DNA of 5,915 bases from an uncultured Collinsella sp. (lineage in GTDB: Bacteria > Actinomycetota > Coriobacteriia > Coriobacteriales > Coriobacteriaceae), in contig CATZTY010000072.1 in assembly GCA_958424475.1 (NCBI GenBank), positions 1 to 5,915 of the forward strand, in the 5' to 3' direction. Position numbers and translations under genes: made by a program. The notes under the pieces were generated by a model. The model had not been told where the DNA came from. It did no database searches and saw only the letters and a program-made list of their open reading frames with translations. This document shows, in pieces, positions 1-5,236 of this stretch. Position 1 is the stretch's first letter; each line of letters opens with the position of its first letter.

Positions 1-917
1 AGGCCCTCGGGGATGGCGGCGACGGCGAGCGAGACGGCGACCATAAAGGTGTCGAGCAGGGCCGTCGGATCGGTGAGAACGTTGCCCACGCCGTGGCGGA
101 CGATGTCGACGCCAAAGATCACGACGCAGATGACGATAACCATAATGGTAAGGATGCGGCTGAGCTCGGCGAGCTTCACCTGCAGCGGCGTGAGTTCTTC
201 CTTGGCCTCGGCCAGGGCGCCGGCAATCTTGCCCATCTCGGTGTCCATGCCGGTGCCGACCACGACGGCGCGGCCACGACCGTACACCACGGTGGAACCC
301 ATATAGCACATGTTCTTACGGTCGCCGAGCGGCACGTCGTCGGTGCCTGCGACAAGCTCGATCACGTTGGCGTGCTTCTCGACCGGCACGGACTCGCCGG
401 TGAGTGCAGCCTCTTCGATCTTCATCGTGGCGCTCTCGAGCACGCGGCAGTCGGCCGGGACGGAGTCGCCCGCCTCGAGCATGATCACGTCGCCGGGCAC
501 GAGCTCGGCGCTCGGCAGGTGCACGAGCTTGCCGTCGCGCAGCACCTTGGACTGCGCCGCGCTCATCTCCTGCAGGGCCTCGAGGGCCTCTTCGCTCTTG
601 GCTTCCTGGACCACGCCCAGCACCGAGTTGACGATAACGACGAACATGATGATGGCGACATCGGCAAAGTCCGCCTCGCCCTTGACCATGCCCGTGAGCG
701 CGCTGATAACCGCGGCCGCGATCAGCATGATGACCATGGGGTCGGCCATCTGCTCAAAGAAGCGCTTCCACAGCGGCGTCTTCTCGGCTTCCTCAAGCTT
801 GTTAGGGCCTGTCTTGGCAAGACGCGACGACGCCTCGCCGTTGCTCAGGCCGAGGTTCTCATCGACACCTTGGTCGCTGAGCACCTCCGCCGCGGCGGAC
901 AGGTATTCCTTTTGCAT
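1..917 (-). CDS. Calcium-type (P2A) cation-translocating P-type ATPase, N-terminal part, cut by window edge
   Basis: This membrane pump couples ATP hydrolysis to cation transport, most likely Ca2+ export. It starts at the ATG at 917-915, behind an AGGAGG Shine-Dalgarno site (minus strand, 932-927) nine bases upstream. The 305 visible codons give an N-terminal cytoplasmic segment (about 1-58, with the family's TGPN at 36-39) and hydrophobic segments at about 59-77 and 84-103. The actuator domain follows, with PGD at 141-143 and the dephosphorylation motif TGES at 173-176. Further hydrophobic segments lie at about 254-273 and 286-306. The last visible residues are PEG plus a partial Leu codon, the transmembrane-4 PEGL motif; its Glu is a Ca2+ ligand in SERCA/PMR1-type pumps, and metal-transporting P1B pumps have CPC-type motifs there. 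The DKTGT phosphorylation site, nucleotide-binding domain and remaining helices lie beyond the left edge; full-length relatives have roughly 850-920 residues. Family assignment is firm; Ca2+ rather than another cation is inference. Confidence 0.93.
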   Translation of the reverse strand, partial: MQKEYLSAAAEVLSDQGVDENLGLSNGEASSRLAKTGPNKLEEAEKTPLWKRFFEQMADPMVIMLIAAAVISALTGMVKGEADFADVAIIMFVVIVNSVLGVVQEAKSEEALEALQEMSAAQSKVLRDGKLVHLPSAELVPGDVIMLEAGDSVPADCRVLESATMKIEEAALTGESVPVEKHANVIELVAGTDDVPLGDRKNMCYMGSTVVYGRGRAVVVGTGMDTEMGKIAGALAEAKEELTPLQVKLAELSRILTIMVIVICVVIFGVDIVRHGVGNVLTDPTALLDTFMVAVSLAVAAIPEG

Positions 918-927
918 ATAGAGTCCC

Positions 928-981
928 CTCCTGGGATTCGGGCCACTCAGCAGATTGATGCCCGATCATAATTCCCAGGAG
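928..981 (-). promoter_or_regulatory. Inverted repeat masking the ATPase Shine-Dalgarno site
   Basis: A perfect 9-bp inverted repeat pairs 928-936 (CTCCTGGGA) with 973-981 (TCCCAGGAG). A second 6-bp stem sits inside it (TCGGGC 938-943 with GCCCGA 960-965) around a 16-base loop. In minus-strand RNA the outer stem would cover five of the six bases of the AGGAGG site used by the P-type ATPase, so it could limit translation. This requires transcription to begin to the right of 981. If it starts closer to the gene, the repeat could instead be a DNA operator. The pairing is seen; the regulatory role is inference. Confidence 0.45.
965..970 (-). promoter_or_regulatory. Possible -10 box for the ATPase gene
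   Basis: The minus strand reads TATGAT here, a five-of-six match to the sigma-A -10 consensus, about 48 bases upstream of the ATPase start codon. I find no convincing -35 hexamer at 16-18 bases: TTGCCC is too close and TTGATG too far. It lies between the arms of the inverted repeat at 928-981. If used, the transcript would lack the distal arm and could not form the SD-masking stem. Confidence 0.25.
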
Positions 982-1215
982 AAGGGCAAGGGCTCATCAA
1001 GGCTGCCGTGCTGAGCGGCAGTTGATAGTGGAGCTATGGTACCCCAAAGCGACGCGTCTAGCCAAAACAATCCATTTGGAAATAGGGTCCATTCGCAACG
1101 ATGCAGACCGTATGATGTTCAACATTGATAAAACGTTTTTTCTTCGGCGCATCATCAAACTGAAATATCGCCCAGATAGCAGCGGTTAGAACGGTTGGTA
1201 AAGTTTTTGCATATA

Positions 1216-1235
1216 CCGTTTTTTCGCAAAAAATG
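1216..1235 (+). repeat. Copy 1 of the CCGTTTTTTCGCAA motif, upstream of pyruvate kinase
   Basis: The bases CCGTTTTTTCGCAA at 1216-1229, followed by AAAATG, recur at 3104-3124 with a single inserted C. A TCTAAT hexamer (1240-1245, five of six matches to a -10 box) starts 24 bases after the motif start, so the motif would sit at the -35 region of a promoter. The identity is seen; a promoter role is inference. Confidence 0.4.
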
Positions 1236-1250
1236 AACTTCTAATTCGGC

Positions 1251-1280
1251 ATACGGTCGATTTTTTGGGGTATTCGGTCG
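1251..1280 (+). repeat. Two direct repeats (ATACGGTCG / ATTCGGTCG) 21 bp apart
   Basis: ATACGGTCG (1251-1259) and ATTCGGTCG (1272-1280) differ at one base and are spaced 21 bp start to start, close to two helical turns. The second copy lies immediately upstream of the TATAAT box of pyruvate kinase. The same-face spacing would suit a DNA-binding regulator acting on this promoter, but chance cannot be excluded for repeats this short. Confidence 0.3.
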
Positions 1281-1289
1281 GCATTTCGT

Positions 1290-1295
1290 TATAAT
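1290..1295 (+). promoter_or_regulatory. Likely -10 box of the pyruvate kinase promoter
   Basis: A perfect TATAAT lies 63 bases before the pyruvate kinase ATG and would give a leader of about 55-60 bases. The -35 region is weak: the best candidate is TTGGGG at 1265-1270 with a 19-base spacer. The promoter may therefore depend on an activator or on the T-rich tract just upstream. Confidence 0.55.
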
Positions 1296-1358
1296 CATCT
1301 CAGTTTTATTTCTTATGGTTTATCTATCAGCGCAAGACGATGTCAGATGGAGGTCTGA

Positions 1359-2819
1359 ATGTACAAGCGCACCAAGATTGTATGCACCATGGGTCCCGCC
1401 TGCGATAGCGACGAGACCATCCGCGAGATGATCAAGGCGGGCATGAACGTCGCCCGTTTTAACTTCTCGCACGGATCCTACGACGAGCACCACGGTCGTA
1501 TCGAGCGCGTCCGTCGTATTTCCAAGGAGCTCGGTCTGCCCGTCGGCATCCTGCTCGACACCAAGGGCCCCGAGGTCCGCACCGGCCTTTTGGTCGACGG
1601 CAAGAAGGTTGCCGTCAAGACCGGCGACAAGATCGTCGTCACCGCTCAGCCCACGTCCGAGGATTTCCACGGCACCGCTGAGCACATCTCCCTCGACTAC
1701 CTGGCTCTGCCCTCCGAGGTCGAGAAGGGCTCCCTTATCCTGATCGATGACGGCCTGGTTGCCCTCGAGGTCGAGTCCGTCAGCGGCCAGGACATGACCT
1801 GCGTCGTTAAGAACGACGGCCTGATTGGCGAGCGCAAGGGCGTCAACATGCCCAACGTCAACATCTCGCTGCCCGCTATCACCGAGCGCGATCGTCAGGA
1901 CATCCTCTTTGGCCTGACCGAGAACATCGACTACATCGCCGCTTCCTTCATCCGTGACGGCGAGTCCGTCCGCGGCATCCGCAAGCTTTGCCGCGAGAAC
2001 GGTGGCGAGCACGTGACGATCTTCCCGAAGATCGAGTGCGCCCTGGGCGTCGAGAACTTCGACGAGATCCTCGAGGCTTCCGACGGCATCATGGTCGCCC
2101 GTGGCGACCTGGGCATCGAGATCAAGCCCGAGCTCGTTCCCCACATCCAGAAGGAGATCATCGCCAAGTGCAACGCGGCCTACAAGCCCGTCATCACCGC
2201 TACGCAGATGCTCGACTCCATGCAGCAGAACCCGCGCCCGACGCGCGCCGAGGTTGCCGACGTTGCTAACGCCATTTACGACGGCACCGACGCCGTCATG
2301 CTGTCCGGCGAGTCCGCTGCCGGCAAGTACCCGGTCGAGGCCGTCAAGATGCAGGCCAGCATCGCTCTCGAGACCGAGAAGTACCTCCCGGCTCACGCTC
2401 CGCTCGAGGTTCCGGCTGACGCTCACGGCACCCGCGTCGTCAACAACGTTGTGGGTATGTCCGCTGTGAACATGGCCACCACCGTTGGCGCCAAGTGCAT
2501 CACCGTGCCGACGACCACCGGTCGTACCGCTCGCCTGATCTCGCACTTCCGTCCCAACATGCCGATTTGCGCGTTCTCCCGCCACGAGTGGGCCGTCCAG
2601 CAGATGATCATGTACTGGGGCGTCATCCCGCACCAGGCCGAGATTACCCAGGGCACCGTCAACGGCACGATCGTCAAGGCGATCGAGACCGCTAAGGAGC
2701 TCGGCTACGTCAAGACTGGCGATTTGACCGTCGCTACCGCCGGCGATCCCCGTATGAGCGTCCAGCTCGAGGACAAGGTCTCCTCGACCAACGTCGCTTA
2801 CGTCGCTCAGGTGCGCTAA
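1359..2819 (+). CDS. pyk: Pyruvate kinase
   Basis: This cytoplasmic glycolytic enzyme converts phosphoenolpyruvate and ADP to pyruvate and ATP. The 486-residue protein is full length for the short bacterial form and lacks the extra C-terminal PEP-utilising domain of Bacillus-type enzymes. It begins TKIVCTMGPA (5-14). Substrate and metal residues are visible: R33 and NFSHG (35-39), D67 in LLDTKGPEVRTG (65-76), the catalytic-loop FPKIE (222-226, K224 and E226), ARGDLG (247-252) and ITATQMLDSM (279-288). SGES lies at 316-319. The barrel is interrupted by a B domain at about 71-165, and a C-terminal regulatory domain runs from about 355 to the end. The start is fixed by GGAGG at 1349-1353, five bases before the ATG, and by the conserved N-terminus. 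The gene is monocistronic, with its own promoter upstream and a strong terminator right after it. Nothing is missing from the active site. Confidence 0.98.
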   Translation: MYKRTKIVCTMGPACDSDETIREMIKAGMNVARFNFSHGSYDEHHGRIERVRRISKELGLPVGILLDTKGPEVRTGLLVDGKKVAVKTGDKIVVTAQPTSEDFHGTAEHISLDYLALPSEVEKGSLILIDDGLVALEVESVSGQDMTCVVKNDGLIGERKGVNMPNVNISLPAITERDRQDILFGLTENIDYIAASFIRDGESVRGIRKLCRENGGEHVTIFPKIECALGVENFDEILEASDGIMVARGDLGIEIKPELVPHIQKEIIAKCNAAYKPVITATQMLDSMQQNPRPTRAEVADVANAIYDGTDAVMLSGESAAGKYPVEAVKMQASIALETEKYLPAHAPLEVPADAHGTRVVNNVVGMSAVNMATTVGAKCITVPTTTGRTARLISHFRPNMPICAFSRHEWAVQQMIMYWGVIPHQAEITQGTVNGTIVKAIETAKELGYVKTGDLTVATAGDPRMSVQLEDKVSSTNVAYVAQVR

Positions 2820-2847
2820 ATCGTACTTGCAAGCAAATTTGCATTGC

Positions 2848-2884
2848 AAAGGGCCCGGAAGGCATTGCCTTCCGGGCCCTTTTT
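2848..2884 (+). terminator. Strong intrinsic terminator of pyruvate kinase
   Basis: A perfect 16-bp stem pairs 2848-2863 with 2867-2882 across a three-base ATT loop. Thirteen of these pairs form a GC-rich block (2851-2863 with 2867-2879). The stem runs into a T tract ending at 2884, about 30 bases after the stop codon. The A residues before the stem could also support some termination on the opposite strand. Confidence 0.95.
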
Positions 2885-3024
2885 CTGTGCCAATGCCATC
2901 GCACGGCAAAACGCGCACTCATTTCTTTACCAAAAGCGCGAAATCCACCCTTCGAGGCCCAAAAAATAAAGTCCCAAGCGCTAAAAGTGTTCGCCCGGTG
3001 GCAAACCCACACCTTAACCGACGC

Positions 3025-3042
3025 TGCTAAATCGTTTTAGCA
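3025..3042. other. Small AT-rich hairpin
   Basis: TGCTAAA (3025-3031) and TTTAGCA (3036-3042) form a perfect 7-bp stem around the loop TCGT. No T run follows it, so it is not a clear terminator. It lies 20 bases before the larger inverted-repeat element and may be an operator-like site or chance. Confidence 0.3.
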
Positions 3043-3062
3043 AGAGCCAGATCGACCTGGTT

Positions 3063-3190
3063 TTCGAAAGTATGCGGCAAATTCTGGGACCTCCGAGCAC
3101 ACCCCGTTTTTTCGCAACAAAATGCCTGATAAACTAGCCTCAAAAGCCAGGTCTGCTCATAGAGTTCAGATTTTGCCGCATACTTCCGAA
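3063..3190. repeat. 128-bp imperfect inverted-repeat element upstream of the nuclease-like gene
   Basis: The arms 3063-3099 and 3154-3190 are in-register reverse complements with 29 of 37 positions paired. The outermost 24 positions match at 22, and a 14-base core AAGTATGCGGCAAA is perfect in both (3068-3081, reversed at 3172-3185). GAGCA/TGCTC closes the inner ends (3095-3099, 3154-3158). The 54-base centre holds a CCGTTTTTTCGCAA motif and a -10-like GATAAA (3128-3133). The arms may be paired binding sites flanking a promoter, a structured leader, or a small repeat element. There is no transposase and no clear target-site duplication. The repeat ends 51 bases before the start codon of the gene at 3242. 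Confidence 0.8.
3104..3124 (+). repeat. Copy 2 of the CCGTTTTTTCGCAA motif, with a possible promoter
   Basis: CCGTTTTTTCGCAA at 3104-3117 is identical over 14 bases to 1216-1229, and both copies continue into AAAATG after one extra C here. A GATAAA hexamer begins at 3128, again 24 bases after the motif start, as TCTAAT does in the first copy. The shared geometry suggests a promoter module. The -10 match is only four of six, so confidence is limited. Confidence 0.4.
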
Positions 3191-3241
3191 TTGACGCTGG
3201 TATCGCACGGTCCAAAAGCATATTTCGACCAGGAGAACGTC

Positions 3242-4312
3242 ATGGACCTGACGCTATGCGGTCAATCCGCTTTTTACTATCACCGTATCCCGCCGCAGGT
3301 ATTAGGCCTTTACCCCGCCATTAGCCTTGGCAATATGGATCGCAGATGTTGCGGCCTCGGAAGTCATGCAGTTGTAAAAGACCTGCTTCACGCACCGCTT
3401 CACAGGCTTGTATTCACTCGGGCACAATCCGGGTCGCGAAGCCTGTTTAAATCGCACCTCCTGACCCAAGAGCCGCCTCCCGGGTCGTTTAGGCAGACTG
3501 AGCATGGGTTTGATGTCACTTCACCGGAGTTTACGCTGCTCAGCCTTGCCACACAGGCCTCACGCAACCAGTTACTCATGGCTTGCTACGAGATGTGCGG
3601 CTCCTTTGCAGTGTTTAAGCCCTGCGAGCGAACGCAACAACAACTCGATGAAGCAATTTCGCTTAAGCTCATTCCACCCAAATGCGGCTGGGAGCGAGTT
3701 AACGACACCAAGGGCAATGACACCAACTTGTGGAAGCGCACGCCGCTTCTTACCGCGGCGGATATCGCCGCGTTCGCCAAGCAGGCCGCAGGCCTGCGCG
3801 GCGTCAAACAACTGCGCTGGGCGGCCGAGCACATGACGGGGCAGGCCGCCTCGCCCTTCGAAGTACAGACCTCCATGCTTGTCTCGCTCTCCCGCGACGA
3901 GGGCGGCATGGGCATCAACATCGCAAACAACGTGCGCATCCCACTCAGCGACGCCGCACGCTCGCTGTATGACAAAACCTGCTGCTACGCCGATATCCTC
4001 ATCGAAAGCGCCACCGACAGCACGGGCGTCATTCTGGAATGCCAAGGCCGCTCTGCCCACGACAGCGAAGCCGCGAGCCTCTCCGATGCCGAGCGCGCCA
4101 CCGCACTCACAAGCATGGGCTACGACGTCATCCAAATTACCTATGACCAGATCAAGGAGAAGAGCTTCGACCACATAGCCGAGCTCATCCATAAAAAGGC
4201 CGGGCTTCCCCACATCCCAAAGACCAAACAGGAGCGCATTGCCGAAGATACCTTACGGCAAGAGCTACTTGTCGATTGGGTTGAGCTATTCACTGCCGGA
4301 CCGGCCGGCTAG
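3242..4312 (+). CDS. Putative PD-(D/E)XK nuclease-fold protein, DUF559/AbiEi-like
   Basis: The precise function is unknown. The start at 3242 follows AGGAG (3231-3235) by six bases and gives 356 residues. The N-terminal half (about 45-135) has the spacing of the AbiEi-like middle domain, with VFTRAQSGSRS (57-67), VTSPEFTLLSLA (92-103) and YEMCGSF (116-122). The usual N-terminal winged helix of AbiEi antitoxins is not evident. The C-terminal half (about 185-320) resembles DUF559/Vsr-like nucleases: SPFE (204-207), ADILIE (250-255), ILECQGRSAH (264-273), then DAERATALTSMGYDVIQIT (282-300). Candidate acidic active-site residues are E207, D251 and E266; the position after ECxG-type Glu is Gln268 rather than Asp or Lys, so activity is uncertain. 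No signal peptide or membrane segment is seen. It stands alone behind the inverted-repeat element, with no partner toxin or methylase in the window. The N-terminal half is less GC-rich than pyk, which may hint at transfer. Domain assignment is from pattern recognition only. Confidence 0.7.
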   Translation: MDLTLCGQSAFYYHRIPPQVLGLYPAISLGNMDRRCCGLGSHAVVKDLLHAPLHRLVFTRAQSGSRSLFKSHLLTQEPPPGSFRQTEHGFDVTSPEFTLLSLATQASRNQLLMACYEMCGSFAVFKPCERTQQQLDEAISLKLIPPKCGWERVNDTKGNDTNLWKRTPLLTAADIAAFAKQAAGLRGVKQLRWAAEHMTGQAASPFEVQTSMLVSLSRDEGGMGINIANNVRIPLSDAARSLYDKTCCYADILIESATDSTGVILECQGRSAHDSEAASLSDAERATALTSMGYDVIQITYDQIKEKSFDHIAELIHKKAGLPHIPKTKQERIAEDTLRQELLVDWVELFTAGPAG

Positions 4313-5157
4313 CAGCTAGCGATCAGAGGCACTGCGGGGACGTCAGAAGCGGCAACGCGAGCCGCAAAGCCCGCCTCGGTCAGCTCGATCACCTCGGTAA
4401 ACGTCGCGTCGAAGAACTCCTCGGTCAGCAGGCGGTATGGCGGATGGTCGGGCTCACCGGGGTTTTCGCGCACGATCTCGTGCATAACGCCAATGGTCTT
4501 GAGCACATACTCCTTATGGATGGGATACTGCCCAAAACGTGCCGCAGCGGTATACAGGCGATCGGTCGCGCGCGGAATCGAAACAATGCCGAGCGTCTTG
4601 CCAAACCAGTCAAAGTCGCCTTGCTTTTTAATGCGGAATTCCTCGCACGGCTTGCCGCCGTGCGCCTCCAGGTACTGATTCACGCGTGTATTCCATACGG
4701 TATCGGCCACCAGATGCGACCAGACACCCAGTGTCAAATCAAGCAACGACTGCGCCACGTCCTCGGACGCAAGCGAGAACTCACGAGCGCTGGGACCGAC
4801 AACCGGCTCAGCATCCCTGTAGCGCTGGGGATAGTGCACGCGATTCAGTCGCTCGCGCTCCTCGATAATCGAGGTCGCCGCGGCCGGCGCACCGGTGGGC
4901 GAACTTTTAAGCAACGGTGCCACATAGGTATCCCAGAATTCATGCTCACGAGGCTTAGGGATGGGCTCAGGCTTGGCAAAGTGCGTGATACGGTACGGGA
5001 TGGGATCGGCGATGCCAGGGACCATATAGCCCACGAAGATATCCGGAACCACGCAGCCAAACAAAAAGGCATTGCGGTCGCGCACGCTCTTGGCAAGCGC
5101 ACCAGTGCGCTCCAGCAAACGCTCCGTCTGAGCGATATGAATGTTCCAGCTTGGCAT
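4309..5157 (-). CDS. Zinc-dependent phospholipase C-family protein
   Basis: This 282-residue protein resembles the Zn-dependent phospholipase C / S1-P1-like fold. Candidate metal ligands follow the family order: W4 and H7 in MPSWNIH, D39 in FLFGCVVPDI (31-40), H59 in RITHF, and H148 and D152 in WSHLVADTVWN (146-156). Family members hydrolyse phospholipid head groups, but many bacterial homologues of this cytoplasmic type have no known substrate. No signal peptide is seen, unlike the secreted toxins. An ATG at 5169 would add four residues (MGVA). I prefer 5157 because GGGGGTG (minus strand, 5167-5161) lies at good spacing before it and MPSWNIH starts at the conserved block. The gene lies 79 bases downstream of the ABC ATPase gene on the same strand and may share its transcript or use the extended -10 at 5183-5191. 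Its stop codon overlaps that of the convergent nuclease-like gene. The family call is fairly firm; the enzymatic activity is not. Confidence 0.8.
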   Translation of the reverse strand: MPSWNIHIAQTERLLERTGALAKSVRDRNAFLFGCVVPDIFVGYMVPGIADPIPYRITHFAKPEPIPKPREHEFWDTYVAPLLKSSPTGAPAAATSIIEERERLNRVHYPQRYRDAEPVVGPSAREFSLASEDVAQSLLDLTLGVWSHLVADTVWNTRVNQYLEAHGGKPCEEFRIKKQGDFDWFGKTLGIVSIPRATDRLYTAAARFGQYPIHKEYVLKTIGVMHEIVRENPGEPDHPPYRLLTEEFFDATFTEVIELTEAGFAARVAASDVPAVPLIASC

Positions 5158-5182
5158 AGCCACCCCCATAAAAACCTGGATA

Positions 5183-5191
5183 ACTATACCA
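5183..5191 (-). promoter_or_regulatory. Possible extended -10 promoter for the phospholipase C-like gene
   Basis: The minus strand reads TGGTATAGT, an extended -10 (TGn followed by a five-of-six TATAAT match). It would start RNA about 20 bases before the chosen start codon at 5157. There is no recognisable -35 hexamer, which extended -10 promoters can lack. It would let the gene be expressed apart from the upstream ABC transporter. Confidence 0.4.
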
Positions 5192-5200
5192 TCACGGCAA

Positions 5201-5216
5201 AGCCGCGCGAGCGGCT
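5201..5216 (-). other. Small hairpin after the ABC ATPase gene, weak terminator candidate
   Basis: AGCCGC and GCGGCT form a perfect 6-bp GC-rich stem with a four-base loop, 20 bases after the ABC ATPase stop codon. In the minus-strand direction it is followed only by TTGCC, not a T run. Termination would be weak at best, so read-through into the phospholipase-like gene is plausible. Confidence 0.3.
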
Positions 5217-5236
5217 ACGCACGCTCTACGCAGCAA

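Larger units (their letters stand above)
918..1358. other. Divergent intergenic region between the P-type ATPase and pyruvate kinase
   Basis: No supported gene lies in these 441 bases. The stretch from about 1060 to 1320 is clearly more AT-rich than the flanking genes. It holds two short palindromes that could be operator sites: ATGTTCAACAT at 1115-1125 and AAAACGTTTT at 1130-1139. It also holds an AT-rich block with a motif shared with 3104-3124, two CGGTCG direct repeats and the likely pyruvate kinase -10 box, each listed separately. Small reading frames here lack ribosome binding sites or are shadows of the ATPase gene. Confidence 0.7.
2885..3241. other. Gene-free region between the pyk terminator and the nuclease-like gene
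   Basis: I see no supported protein gene in these 357 bases. The first part (2885-3020) has no recognisable structure. A small 7-bp hairpin follows at 3025-3042, then a 128-bp inverted-repeat element (3063-3190). The reading frame of the downstream gene extends back to an ATG at 3122, but that start has no ribosome binding site and would translate part of the inverted repeat, so I treat this stretch as non-coding. Confidence 0.65.

Noticed and set aside
93..971. Long plus-strand frames over the left end
   Set aside because: They are shadows of the P-type ATPase gene, which shows TGES and PEGL motifs and a good ribosome binding site. The plus-strand products are His/Asp-rich or Ser/Thr-rich with no recognisable domain.
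2833..2842. The perfect palindrome GCAAATTTGC just before the pyk terminator
   Set aside because: It is short and AT-centred and lies between a stop codon and a terminator, where an operator has no obvious target. It is probably chance.
1320..2918. A 532-residue reading frame antisense to pyruvate kinase
   Set aside because: It mirrors a complete pyruvate kinase gene, reads through its terminator, and is a monotonous D/G/L/V/A-rich product expected from the codon bias of the opposite strand.
3063..3190. The inverted repeat as the ends of an insertion sequence
   Set aside because: Only 54 bases lie between the arms, there is no transposase, and I see no flanking target duplication.
3122..3241. 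A 40-residue N-terminal extension of the nuclease-like protein
   Set aside because: The ATG at 3122 lacks a Shine-Dalgarno site and the extension would translate the right arm of the inverted repeat. The ATG at 3242 has AGGAG at six bases.
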